Source: Brugia malayi (taxonomy: Eukaryota; Nematoda; Chromadorea; Rhabditida; Onchocercidae). Taken from it: a DNA stretch of 64,000 bases. Location of the stretch: NCBI RefSeq assembly GCF_000002995.4, contig NW_025062477.1, forward strand, positions 3,754,649 to 3,818,648. The letters run 5' to 3'. Made by a program: the position numbers and the translations under genes. A model generated the notes under the pieces. That model searched no databases. It was not told the DNA's origin and saw nothing but the letters and a program-made list of their open reading frames with translations. This document shows positions 27,521 through 39,243 of the stretch, piece by piece. Numbering within the stretch: the stretch's first letter is position 1; the number at the start of each line of letters is the position of its first letter.

Positions 27521-30500
27521 CTTTGATATAAGTAATGAATTAGGTATATCAAAAAGTTTGTTTACTTTTTTGCAGATGTAAATATTCAAAAATGGATTTG
27601 GAAATAATTTTGGATGCATCTAGCAGTCGTCAACAAGTTTTTGAACATCAACGTGAATTAGCTCTTTCACTTATTGAACGTTTACCCATTGATGCTGATG
27701 AAACTCACGTAGCAGTGGGTATAAATTCATTCACTTCCGTGCCTACGTTACGTCAAACACTTGGTTTGGGTAGGGATAAAAAGGTTAGTATACCTTCTTC
27801 CTTTTTTTTTTTACTTTTAACTTTTTTTTTTTTCTACGTGAGAAAAAAAATATGTATGACAAAATGTTGTGACATACGTTACGTCAAACACTTGAGTAGG
27901 GATAAACAGGTTAGTTTACGTTCTCTTTCTTTTACTTTAACTCTTTTTTTTCTACGTGAAAAAAAAATATATATGACAAAGTGTTGTGACAATTTTATTT
28001 TGTTACTTTAATAGATGGTACGTCGTGCAATTGAAGATATCAAATACAATGGTGGAAGTACTTTTACTGCTCAAGCTGTTGAATTATCAGTGCAAGATTT
28101 GCAGAGAGGAAGAAGATCGGATGCTATACAAGTATTATGATTTAATATTTTATAAAAATTTGACAAATTATAATTAAATAATGTTTTTAAACAAAAAATG
28201 TTTGATTTTTTTTTTTTTTTTTTAGGTTGTTGTTTTGATGAATGATGGAATGTCACAAGATCCATGGGAGAAGGTACTTGAAGCAAGTAAACTTCTAAAA
28301 AGTACTGGTGCAGAGCTATTTGGTGTAGCACTTGGTGAAAGTATTGATTTACGCGAGTTAAAACATTATATTGGTGATATAAATCGAATTTATAGAGATA
28401 ATTCTACCGAAAGGTTTGGTTATTATTAATTTTTACTGAAAATTTTCTTTTATTTATTGATGCATTTTTTTCTTTTTTTTTTTTTTTGTGAAATTTTTAT
28501 TTATTAATTTTAGATTTTTAACGGATATAGTTTCATTGCTTACTGGTGGAGAAGAATGTAGTAAAAAGATTGATGCTGTAAATTTGAATAATACAAAAGT
28601 GCTAAAGAAAAATTTGAACAGTCAAATTTGCACTACTCCTAATTTGGATATTATTATTCTATTTGATAATGCTATTAAAAAGATCAATCAAAGTGAACAA
28701 TCGATCTCTTCCAATCGTTATCTTTTATTAGATGTTCTTGGTTAGTCATTTCTTTCTTTACAAAGAAAAAAGAGAAACATAATTTAGTTTTTTTTTTTTT
28801 TTAGAGTTTACAAATGAATATTTTGCTCAATTTTATTTTCAGATAAATTCTGATAATTCAATTCAATTTTTGTGATAATATATGCGTGATGATTATTTAG
28901 GATCGTTACCAGTGATAAAACATAATGATCCAGTGAAGATCACCGTGATAACATTTAGCAGACAACCGCAACTGGTGGTTAGTATGAGTGATCTGCAGAA
29001 CAGAGAAAGTATTTTCACAAAAATGGAATCAATTAAACCTAAAATTGGCAAATCATCTTATGCTAAGGCTATTAATTTTGCACTTCAGTGAGTGTTATCA
29101 TTTTGTATGAATTCAAATGTTTGCAATATGAAATATTAGTGGAAATGACACAATGTACATTAACATAGCAATATTGATTGATTGATTAATCGATTGATGT
29201 GTTCAGGGAATACAAGAAAGGACGTAAAGATGCCCGTGGTATGCTTGTTATTGTTGGTGATGGGCATTCAGAAGATAATCCGAAGGAGCGTAGTAATGCT
29301 ATTAAGCATTTACGTGCTGTATGTTTTACCTATTACTTAATTATTTCGAAAAGTGAAATTGAAGTCAATTAATGTGATCTACATGTGGTCCCGTGGTGTA
29401 GTGGTCAGCACTCAGGACTCTGAATCCTGCGACGGGAGTTCAAATCTCCCCGGGACCTTAGTGCTTCATTTGTTTGGAAAGTTACCTTGTTGTTGGAGGG
29501 GGAGAGGGGAAGGGGGGAGGAGAGTGATGGTTTCCAGAAAATTTATTGCTAGAAAGGAAATGTAGGCATAGTTATGATAACAGAATCCGGTATTCCGGAT
29601 ATTTCCTCTGTATGTCTTACTTCATAGTAAGTGATGTGTAGTGATTAGGAATGAGATATCAGCTGATTTAGGAAGGTAGGTGACAATATGCAAGTAAACT
29701 GATTAGCCACGATTGAAGGGGAAGAAGGTCCCCTCAAGTACTTCTCGGATATTTACATAATTATGCTTGGTGACAGTTGTAAAGATGTGACATGCTATTT
29801 CGATATTGAGATTGTAAGTTATGTGATAATTAAGAGTGAGTAGAATTTATTCATAATCGATTAATTGACCTATGCACTCTCTCAAAGATGACCAGGTGAC
29901 ACGATCATCTGAAAGGTGGTGACAAGGTGACACGATGACAGAAGATCTCGCTTTTGCTACATATTCTAAAATTTGAAGGCTGACGTGTTCATGGTCCCGT
30001 GGTGTAGTGGTTAGCACTCAGGACTTTGAATCCTGCGACGGGAGTTCGAATCTCCCCGGGACCTGCCGTTTTGTTGTTTTCTCTTTTATATTCCATTCAA
30101 TTAAATATAATATTGCTTGAATTCATAAACATACCTATGATATTTTTAAATATTTCTTGAAATTAAATTGATAAATCGAAAGCAAAAAAAAAAAAAAGAA
30201 AACGCGAAATTTTATTTTAGGCAAAAAATCTTAGCACATATGCAGTAGATAGTGGTAAATTGATGAATGTTGAAATATTATCAAAATATACAAATTCATC
30301 AGATAATGTCTTCAATTATGATCGTAATGCTATATTTGCTAAAGTAATATTTGATGCTGTTGAAGCTGCTAATAAAGCTCGATGTGTTCGGGTATTGTTA
30401 ATTTTTAACATTCTTAAAATAAACAAATCATACAATTTAAAAGAATTGTAATAAATTTTATTAGTAAAAAAAAAAAGAGATACTTGGAAGAGTAAATTTT

Positions 30501-32198
30501 CCTAAATTCTTCAATTCCTTTTTTTTTTTTTTTTTATTCCTTCTTTAATTATAACACCTATATTAGTAATTATCTAATCGATTTACAATTTAACAAAATT
30601 ATACATTTAAAAATTTTTTTTTATCTTTTAATTATTTTAGATGTCATCACATGCTAATCAATTTTCTACAATAACTACTACTACAACTACTCGTAGTAGT
30701 ACTTCTTCTGCACATAAAAATCAAACTTTAGAACGAAAAAAAGATATTGGTAGTAAATTGGAATATAATTTAAAACGATTCGAAGGTGAAAAGGTTGGTT
30801 AAATTCATGAAAAAATTTATATATCATTCGTTAAATTTTAATGAAAAGCTTTTGTTTTTTGTTTCGTTCACATTTTCTAATTTAAAATATGAGTTATCAA
30901 TAATTTGCATAAATTTAGGTTATTATCAAAGAAGAAACTACTGTAGCAAGTATTGAAATTTCACGGCCTACAACTAAACTGAAAAAATCTACAACTAAAC
31001 GAAATATTACAAAAGAGAAATCTATCGCAGTGTTAAATAAATTAGAGAAAAAGAATGAAACATTATTATTGGATGGAAAAAATTCGAAAGAAAAACAACT
31101 AAAAGAAATATCAGAAAATTTACATCGTTCTGCTCAAACAACTTCAAATTTCAATTTCAAGCAACATTCTTTAAGTACCACTTTTAAACCAGATGGTACT
31201 ACTACTACTACTACTACTATTCCATTACCGGGTTAGTTCTTTCTTTTTATTGAAATATTTTTGATTATTATGAAAAATTATAATTTTAATTCAATTGCTA
31301 ATCTTTTAATTATAGGTTGCGAGATTGATGTTATTATGCTTATCGATTCATCAGGTTCAGTGGAGAAAACATTTAATCGTGAGAAGGAACTTGCCGCAGA
31401 AATAATAAATCGACTTCGAATAGGCGCAAATAACGCACATGTAGCAATTGTTAAATTTGCAGCAAAAGAGAAAGTAAAAACAGTTTGGTCATTTGATAAG
31501 CCACAGGAGAAAGAAAAAGTGCTAAAAGCACTTCATGAAATTTCCTTTAGCAGTGGTACAACAGCAATACATACTGCACTTTTACAGGTATTTTTTTTTT
31601 TTTCTGTAAAATTATTTTTTTAAATTTAATACTTGAATAGAAATTTAATTTGTATCGAAAACAAAAAAACATATTTCATATTTAATTTCTTTCTGTTAAC
31701 TTTTATGAATGAAGAATGTATTTCTTGTAGGCAATAACAGAATATTCAACAAAGAAAGGTGCAAGACCAGAACAAGCAATACCACTTCTAATTATATTCA
31801 CCGATGGTTTTGGACAAAAAGATACTACAGAAGCAGCTAGTTTATTAAGAAATTTAATTCCAAATATATTTGCTATTGCAATTGGTAGCCAGGTAGAGTA
31901 ATAATCTTTTATTATGTATATGAAATAATGAGAGTTTCTTTTGACAAATTGGAAAAATATGAAATTAATGACTCTTTAATAGAATGAATAGAATGAATTC
32001 TTTAGCCGAGTCAAATCTATTTTTTAATTAATAATACTAGCAATATGTGAAAAAGTGAGCAAACAGATATTTCATTTTTAGCATCCGGTGAACGAAGAAG
32101 AATTAATAAAAATTGCTGGTTCAAAAGATCGAGTGTTTATGGATAATGATACCAGAAAATTGTTTGAAATGCTAGAAAGGATCCTTAGGACATGTTGA
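16750..32198 (+). CDS. Secreted protein with eight tandem VWA domains, 39 exons, about 2012 aa
   Basis: Signal peptide at residues 1-23 (MTKAHLFLSVFILLSFAIAL), then eight VWA domains starting near 17345, 19760, 21200, 23380, 25320, 27590, 28640 and 31320. Exons: 16750-16776, 16935-16989, 17324-17432, 17752-17866, 18442-18620, 18782-18932, 19503-19664, 19760-19885, 19987-20172, 20295-20482, 20612-20963, 21191-21352, 22080-22205, 22322-22422, 22512-22654, 22739-22831, 23378-23635, 24176-24307, 24500-24615, 24754-24841, 24939-25054, 25302-25409, 25627-25740, 25817-25926, 26264-26395, 26679-26814, 27236-27462, 27576-27783, 28015-28131, 28226-28413, 28514-28740, 28901-29087, 29207-29318, 30221-30391, 30641-30793, 30919-31231, 31316-31587, 31731-31892, 32082-32198; all phases close. 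DxSxS metal sites are intact in domains 2 (DSSGS), 5 (DTSQS), 6 (DASSS) and 8 (DSSGS), and decayed in 1, 3, 4 and 7. Charged or Ser/Thr-rich linkers separate domains. No TM segment is seen, so a matrix, cuticle or secreted adhesive role is inferred. A weak donor at 25055 (GTTTCG) joins the halves; if unused, translation stops at 25079-25081 and there could be two genes. Confidence 0.88.
17945..18360 (+). repeat. Imperfect tandem repeat in a VWA-gene intron
   Basis: About eleven degenerate copies, spaced roughly 28 to 45 nt, of a unit built on TTTTTAATAGCTAATTAGCT with TATTATAA between. Each unit carries a pyrimidine-rich stretch ending in AG, like the acceptors this gene uses (compare 28003-28014). 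It fills most of intron 17867-18441. Confidence 0.8.
20530..20555 (+). promoter_or_regulatory. Cluster of four TGCATG motifs in a short intron
   Basis: TGCATG starts at 20530, 20534, 20541 and 20550 inside the 129-nt intron 20483-20611. UGCAUG in RNA is the established site of RBFOX-family splicing factors (FOX-1 and ASD-1 in C. elegans). Single copies occur in two other introns of this gene (17605 and near 22910). Use as a splicing control site is inferred. Confidence 0.55.
21351..21724 (+). repeat. 30-bp satellite made of copies of an exon/intron junction
   Basis: Thirteen copies of a 30-bp unit starting at the end of exon 21191-21352. Every copy contains CAAGT(A/G)(A/G)GTATT, that is, the donor of that exon. 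Nine copies read GTAAGT and four GTAGGT; from 21501 the two alternate strictly, a 60-bp higher-order unit. One unit near 21511 is 29 bp. The array is open in the exon frame up to about 21526 (VSIINKFINQ per unit). Confidence 0.95.
27487..27524 (+). repeat. CT microsatellite in an intron
   Basis: CT array running into TTCTTTCTTT, in the intron just after exon 27236-27462 of the VWA gene. Confidence 0.95.
27744..27994 (+). repeat. 131-bp tandem duplication covering an exon end and its donor
   Basis: Unit 1 (27744-27874) holds the last part of exon 27576-27783, the donor GTTAGT and the intron start; unit 2 (27875 to about 27994) repeats it with a 5-nt loss and a few changes, including a second GTTAGT after CAG at 27909. 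The frame stays open between the two donors. Confidence 0.9.
29387..29458 (+). tRNA. tRNA-Gln (anticodon CTG)
   Basis: 72-nt cloverleaf: acceptor GGTCCCG paired with CGGGACC, D arm with AGTGGTCA loop, anticodon stem CAGGA/TCCTG around CTCTGAA giving anticodon CTG, T arm GGGAG-TTCAAAT-CTCCC, discriminator T. It lies on the sense strand inside the VWA-gene intron 29319-30220. No run of four Ts follows closely; the first is well downstream, so Pol III termination may be weak. Confidence 0.95.
29491..29524 (+). other. G-rich tract (possible G-quadruplex)
   Basis: Runs of 5, 4 and 6 Gs separated by AGA and AA, then AGG AGG, 33 nt after the first tRNA gene. It is very unusual in such AT-rich sequence. 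Quadruplex folding is inferred only. Confidence 0.5.
29993..30064 (+). tRNA. tRNA-Gln (anticodon TTG)
   Basis: Nearly identical to the tRNA 606 nt upstream, differing in the D loop (TTAG), the anticodon (TTG) and the T loop (TTCGAAT). Acceptor, anticodon and T stems all pair fully, so it looks functional. A TTTT terminator follows within 10 nt (GCCGTTTTG). Same host intron and strand. Confidence 0.96.
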
Positions 32199-32303
32199 CC
32201 TATTGGTTTATTTATTCTTTTCCAATTATTTATGGCTGTGGAAATGAATGCATCGCAGTACTGCCATAATGGAAAGTTACACAGTGATAATAACCTAATG
32301 TGC

Positions 32304-32309
32304 AATAAA
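32304..32309 (+). terminator. Poly(A) signal of the VWA gene
   Basis: AATAAA in TGCAATAAAAG, 106 nt after the TGA stop at 32196-32198. It is the first canonical hexamer after the stop. Confidence 0.6.
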
Positions 32310-33042
32310 AGTTTCTAAGATTTAAGTGCCATTACATATTTGGCTTAGCATCATTAATGATGACAATACTCGAACTCTAGAATTCTCTAAAATTGTTATC
32401 CAAGTTACATTTATTATGAGTAATCATACATAAATTGTACATTAACCAATACCCCTGTGTGTTGCATTCTTTGAAGAATGAATTCGAGGTTTGCAAGCTA
32501 ATTAATAAGGGATTTCATTTTTTCAGTTCGAACAATAAAACCAATATACTTTATTCAAAAAAAAAAAAAAACTTGTTTTTGATAAAATGGATAAAAACTG
32601 GAATAGGCCTACTATTTTACAAGGAATTATGATCTACCCAATATACATTAATGCAAATTGTCCCACTGATCATCTTTATTAAAATATGGATGAGAAATAG
32701 GACAAAATTTAAAGTGAGAAATATATAAAAATTGAGTGTAAAGAATATAAAATGGAAGTAAAAAAGAAATACAAATGTAAAAACAAGGAGATGGCCATAA
32801 AATCAAAGCTTGCACCAACAGAAAAATTGATTACATAACACAGCGTTCTTCAATGAACTTCACCAATAGATGCTAATTAGGCCCTAGGAATGTGAAAGAC
32901 TCAAAGTATACTTCGGATTTATCTCTACGCACTGATTTTTTTTTTAAATGCTTTTTTAAATGAATTTATTAAAATGAAGTCAACGAAACCACAGATTACA
33001 TCACTCCTTATATTAACCTTTCTTTAACAGAACACATTATCG
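32310..33042. other. Convergent intergenic region
   Basis: Separates the 3' ends of the VWA gene (plus) and ClpX (minus). TTTATT at 32965-32970 reads AATAAA on the minus strand, 73 nt past the ClpX stop, and is its likely poly(A) signal. A poly-A run near 32559 and short open frames are the only other content. Confidence 0.5.
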
Positions 33043-35941
33043 TTAACCTGTAGCCTGCTGAGCACGTCGCGTATATACATAATCAGCTTTACCTTGCACG
33101 CACTCTCTATTTATGTGAACACTTTCGATATCGCTTCCTGGTACCGTAAACTTCGCCTCGAGTAATACCTGTGCATTGATCATTGTAAGAAAACATTTCC
33201 ATATGAATTTATAATAAGCATGATTGTGATGCAAATGATTAACAAACCTTTTCCACGATGGAACGTAATGCACGTGCACCAGTTTTACGCTCTAATGCAA
33301 GCGCAGCAATTTCATCAAGTGCATCAGAGGAAAACGAAAGATCTGCACCATCCATAGCAAATTCAAGTTTTTTCTGTGCAAGAAGTGAATTCGTTGGCTC
33401 AGTTAATACTCTGACTAGCATACCCTGTAATTATTAGTTTAGCAATTAATGTCATTTCCAGATAAAGCGTACATTTCAACATGTACTAGATGCTATCGAT
33501 TAAGTTGATATTTTTTATCAAACTAAATCATAATTAGAAAAAGAAGCTAATACAGACCTTATCCAAACTGTGAAAAGGAACAATAACCGGAAAACGTCCA
33601 ACAAGTTCCGGTACAATGCCAAAACTTATAAGGTCTCCTTGATCCGCTTGTCGCAAAAGATCGTCTCGCTTCTTCGAAATTGCTGCTTCTAGCTTATCAT
33701 CATCGGTTATTCGCTGCATTCCTGATTTTGCACCTGAAACGCTAGAATGAGAAATAATTTGTAATACCGAAAAAAAAAAAATCTCAGAATTTCGTACAAT
33801 GAATAAAGTTGACGCTAATAAATTTCACCAAGTCTAATCACTAATGAACAATATCTGAGTTACTTAATAAAAACAACCTAAGCCAAGTGTTTTCTTATCA
33901 AGTCGTTTGCCGACTATACGATCCAAAGCGGTGAATGCGCCCGATGCGACAAACAGGATATCTGTTGTGTCAACCTGAACGAAGTCTTGCTGCGTGCTCA
34001 TTGACTTACGACTACTCTTTACGTTCACCAATGTTCCTGAAGTGAACAGAGAAACAATAGAGCTCTTCCTAGCATGCTTAAAAGTAGACGATAACAGGTG
34101 AACAGCATAACAAAGGTTCGGAAAAAAACTACCTACTATTTTTTTCAGGGTAGCGCACCAACAGTAAATTACAAATCCAAGAATTACTTGAACTTTCTAA
34201 ACGATTAAGTCACGCAATGAAATAACTCACATATTGATACAATGTGAGACATAAACTCTTACCTTCTACTAATTTGAGCAATGCATGTTGTACGCCTTCA
34301 CCGCTAACATCTCTGAATGCATGAGACTGTACATTATGTGCTGCAGCTATTTTATCTATCTCGTCCAAGAAAACAATCCCTTGCTGTGCACGTTCCACGT
34401 TACCACCCGCATTCTGCACGAGTTTTTGCACAACGCTTTCCACATCTTCGCCAACATAACTATAAGCATGTATCTATAGTTAAGCATATATTTTCATTGT
34501 TGTGGCTCTCATATTTTGATTCGGTAATTTGATTCAGACATTTGATATAGAGCTGACCGTTACTTTAATAGTAGAATATGCTTTTTTTGGTTTTAGTTAA
34601 AATTATCGGGAAGCACTTTTATATCTACAGTTTGCCTTTATAATGAATTAGCTCGAACAAATGTAAATTGTCATTCCTATCCAAAGAAACAATTATGATG
34701 TTCTACATAGTTTAAATATAATGAAAAGTAAGAAAATGTTACCCGGCCTGAGTCATGGATGTGCAATCACATAGCGCAATGGGTACATCCAAAATACGGG
34801 CTAATGTCTGAGTGATAAAGGTTTTGCCGACACCAGACGGACCAAGTAACAGAATGTTAGACTTTTCTAGTCGGATAGGAACATCGTTTTCAGGAAGTGG
34901 ACGAAATACTGGTGAACCAATTCGGTGTTTTTGTTGAGGAGCCGTTACTTCCGAGAAAAAACGAATGTCGGCGCGACTAGTTCTACTATAATCTTCCTGA
35001 TACAATACACCAGATGAAGATGCTCCTGTGCGCGGCCGATTCCCTTCCGCATTATTCATGGCTGGTGAACTAACGTTATTCTCGATATTATGATACAGAC
35101 GTAAGTAATGTTGATAAACTCCAACTGAAAGCGTTTTCTTAGCTTGTTCTTGACCGATGATATATTTATTCAGGAAACCATAAATCTGAAAAATTATTTA
35201 TTATTGCTAGTTCCATAGAATTCTGACTGCTTCAAATTATGCATATTGAAAATCTGGTGAAATCAATTACGAGCATTAAAAACGCAACCTCTTTTGGATA
35301 CGGCGGTTTCTTGTCTGCTTCACTTGCTTTTAAAATACTTCCTTTTTCATCATCCTCATCTGGCGGGCCGCAGCTAAATAACCGCCGACAGTTTTCACAA
35401 ATCAGATAACGCGAGCTGGCTGAAAAAGACACAAGAAATATTTGATGGATTTTGAACTACTAAGTTACTTGTAGTTGACAATAACTAAACCAGCAATTGT
35501 AACTTTTAATACAACAGCACTAATAAATGCATAGCAGTAAGAATAGAAATCTTAATCACAGCATTATTCAGGATTATTATGGATATTCACATAGAATATT
35601 TAATCCTTTTTTAATAAATATTATTACTCACGCGTCGATGATGGAATGTTTTTGAGTGGTTTGCCACACTCGTCACAACGACTGTTACAGGATGAAGTAC
35701 GCCAGATATTCCACCTTGTTGTAACATGTTTGCCAGTCAACGGAACGGATGCGTGCAACGGAATACGTTGACGAAATAGAATGTGTTCGCTGCTGGTGTT
35801 GTTATTTTCCCAATCATCTGTACCTGAACCCGAATCATTACTACTTCCACCGCTCTTTGTTATGTGTCGTACTGTTCTAACTATTAAAAATGATTGACAT
35901 TGCCGGCGAGCTATGACCACAGCCGACGATGGACAAACCAT
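33043..35941 (-). CDS. CLPX: Mitochondrial ClpX-type AAA+ unfoldase, 8 exons, 572 aa
   Basis: ATP-dependent unfoldase that works with ClpP in the mitochondrial matrix. Exons in coding order: 35632-35941, 35289-35419, 34743-35185, 34263-34459, 33878-34036, 33558-33733, 33248-33424, 33043-33168; phases close. The N-terminus ([14 protein letters not shown], basic and Ser-rich) suits a mitochondrial presequence. A CxxC...CxxC zinc-binding domain follows ([16 protein letters not shown]). Then [19 protein letters not shown], Walker A GPSGVGKT, pore loop GYVGEDVE, Walker B VFLDEIDK, and sensor-2 region [12 protein letters not shown]. Introns, presequence and AT content fitting its surroundings argue against an endosymbiont origin. 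A GTTTCAG site one nt before the ATG suggests trans-splicing. Human CLPX is somewhat longer at 633 aa. Confidence 0.96.
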
Positions 35942-35945
35942 GCTG
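35942..35945 (-). promoter_or_regulatory. Candidate spliced-leader acceptor of ClpX
   Basis: On the minus strand ATGTTTCAG ends one base before the ATG, leaving a 1-nt 5' UTR after trans-splicing. Confidence 0.55.
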
Positions 35946-38900
35946 AAACATATGAACGCTTATTTAAGATAAAAAAAGGAACAATTTTTGAATCGATGAA
36001 CTTTTTGAGTTACCATTAGCATACTAGCATTATCAATAATATCTTTCACCTAAACATGACCATTTTACATATTTACTCGATCATTAGCTGAAATGTACAT
36101 AAGGTTTCGGTCCTGTATTCGAAGACTTCTGTAAGAATAAATCAGAAATGCCTTGAAGACCCTCAGCCTTACTTCGAAATGAAATATATTATTTGAAGAT
36201 TTGATAAAGGACAATATAGTGTTTCTAATTTAATAATATCTTTCGTCAAGTCTTATAAAAATCCATCACTAAACAAATGAAATGAAACATCTCTTATACC
36301 AAGCCAAACAGTACACTACACAAATAACAGAAGAAATCAATTCTTTCAATGACACGTCGAGACAATAAGACCGTTCAACTTTTCATGACAATTCCTTCTT
36401 TTGTCATCAGATATACTCTAAAAATACTGTTCCATCAATTCCTGAAGCTTTTTGAGGCGGAAAATAACACAACAGAACCGTAACATTCCGCCATACGATT
36501 ACTCCCTCAGTTCGAGAACTCATTTCGATGACAACTTATCATTCTCGCTCACTGTCGTCCTCTCAATCTTGCACAATACTATTCCATCCATCTGTCTCTC
36601 TACTTGCTCCCTGTTTACTGTGCACTATTACCTCATGTCACCCACTCTGTCACCTGTCACAATTACACATTGTCCTCTGATAGCTCTCGAATAAGCATTA
36701 TTAATGGAGCAGAATTATCACTCATAGTGGATGATGAATGATGGGATGGCTAATTCGCTTAAAGTTTAAATTAGAAGAATAGATTTTTAATATATTACAA
36801 AGATTTTGAATGTTTTAAGAAAGATTCAGATAATTTATGGCAGAGAGTAATCACCCACTTTACTGATAAGAGTAACTGTTAACATTCATTAGTGTTAATA
36901 AAACATTCATGTATTAATTTAGGATTTTTTTTTGTTGTCTTAATTAGAATGCTTTTTTCTGAGAATAATATTCAGTTTATCATCTAGGAAGTAACTTACT
37001 TTAGAAAATATAAAAACTTCCATAACATTTTAAAGATAACAGGATAGTGTGAATTCACTTCATGGCAAACTGTTGTCTTAATTACAGCAATTTGTTGGCT
37101 AAATTCTGTAAAAGATACTTTTACATAAATTAGTGCAATAAAAGCATTTCTTATAACAAATTGATAATGCTTGTAAGTAAGTCAGTTATCATTTGCTTTT
37201 TGCTATCTATAAATTCTTATTTCTTAATTACTCTTAAAATTATTTCTTAATTATTAGGTTAATTATTCTTAAATAATCTTAATTAATGTGTTGTTAATGG
37301 AGACAGAAGATTTCAGGATAGTTTTGACAGTTACAAAAATTTGAAGTAGTCTATTCATATTTACACTGATTGATTTCTAACTCTTATCATTTTTGAGAAT
37401 GAAACAAATTGATAAAATGAAAAATCTTCTCAATGTTACTGATTCTTTTCTCTCGACGAATTGTTCATCTTTGTTTGATTGTTTATAATTTCTGATTTAT
37501 TATGGATTTCAATTTTTTTCGTTTGTTTTCTATCATATCTTATTGCCTAGTTACTTACTTTGTTTGCTGCGATATTTTCGCAACTTTTTCAGTAATTGTT
37601 ATTTCATCAAGAATAAAATGAAAATATCTTTTGCTAAGGAAATATTAGTATTGTATAGGTTGGCTATTGCAAATTGTCGATGAAACTTCATTTACAGGAA
37701 ACAGTGCAATTCCAGTAAAAGTATTTTTGAGTTAACTTTGACTCAATAACTTCCTGCTTTGGACAGTTTCAAATTCAATTCTTCAAGAATTTTTCTACTA
37801 TCGGATTATCCATCTTTGACTATTAAATGCAACAAGTAAAAATACTGTGCTTTTTTTATTTACTTTTTTATTACTTTTTTGGTTTGAAATTTTACCATTT
37901 TTAATTCTTTCTTCCTTTTAGTTTGCATTTTGTCTTACTTCCAGATAATCATTTCTGCATATAGTCTCTAAGTTATATTGCATCTAGTACACTTCGTATT
38001 TGTTTATTGTAATTCCATATTACGTTTCATACGCAAAATTGTTAAAAAAAAAAAAAAAAAAAACTTTGAACTCAATTTAAGATAAAAGTTTTCTATTCAT
38101 TTGCAGCTAATGGTTTAGGAATAAAGATTATCGCCACATCACTCAAATAAAAAGGATTAAAAAGGCTGAGAATACGACCGGAAAGATTAAAACGAAAAAT
38201 GTTTCAGCAGTGATTAAAGTACGAAAAACAGTAAAAACTCTTTCAATAACCGGTAAGTCTTTTCTACTCTTTTAAATTTATGCTAATAGTTGATCGATGA
38301 ATCGGAATGTTTGTATCCAGTGTTAATATTATTAACAGAGAGGCTTTCCTGATGTTATAAAGAAAAACATGTGTGGAAAATTTCTTCCTATTTTGTCAAA
38401 TCCAATTTACACACATATTACAGTCTTAGTAAAAATCCATCGTGTTGTAAAATACATTTGACTGGAGTAGTTTATGGAGTCAAATAAAGGAATAATTTGC
38501 AGAGAAAGCTATGATAGAGATTGATCTTTATTTTATTAAGATAAAAAGTATCGTTGGATGAAGTTATTGAACAGTATTAGAGAAACTGAGAAAGTAAATC
38601 TGGAGAAGACTATGATAACCAACCAATTTACCTATCTCTTTTAAATTTACCATATAAATATTTAACAACAAAAATTTTATTTCCACAAGGGAATAAATAA
38701 CTTAGAATAAAAATAAAACATTTATAAGAAATATCACAGTTAACTTAGAATAAAAATAAAACATTTATAAGAAATATCATAGTTCATGTCATAAAACGAT
38801 ATTTTACGAAAAATAGATCATCCATTTCATCATCTTACTGCAAATCTTTTCGACTTTACAGCATTACATTTTATTTGTTTCGGATCAGTTTAACTAGTGA

Positions 38901-39243
38901 TTTGAATCAAAAACTGGATTCCATGACTTTTTAATTGATGATAGAGTCCGTCATGGTGTATAAACGGAAGTATACGATTTACAGTCACAAAGAAAGCAAA
39001 CTCAGTATTCTTTGGATGTTCATATGTCGAAAAACATTCAACAGTGCACTATTTTTTCTTCTTTTTTGCCTAAGGGAAAACTGTGATTGGTAACAACCAC
39101 TAAAGCAATATAAATTTAACAAACATTTATCTTTAATTTCAAAAGTGCGATAAATGCTTACCAACAAAAGTGCTTTTAGAAAAACTCAAAAATATTACTT
39201 TCTATTGCATACATGACACGAATAATGAATATAAAGGAGTCCA
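35946..39243. other. Intergenic region upstream of ClpX
   Basis: 3.3 kb between ClpX and OSTC with no convincing exon. The 36452-36694 part is less AT-rich and C/T-rich on the plus strand, open for 80 codons but without family signature. It includes three TGTCAC motifs (36634-36660), which could belong to a promoter. A 43-bp direct repeat lies at 38698-38783. Confidence 0.5.
38698..38783. repeat. 43-bp direct repeat, two copies
   Basis: Copies at 38698-38740 and 38741-38783 directly abut and differ at one position (CAC against CAT near the end). Confidence 0.93.

Noticed and set aside
33043..35941. ClpX as an insertion from a bacterial endosymbiont such as Wolbachia
   Set aside because: Seven introns, a presequence-like N-terminus and base composition like its neighbours fit a native nuclear gene for a mitochondrial protein.
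36452..36694. 80-codon plus-strand open frame upstream of ClpX
   Set aside because: Low-complexity C/T-rich translation with no domain, no splice context and position in a probable promoter.
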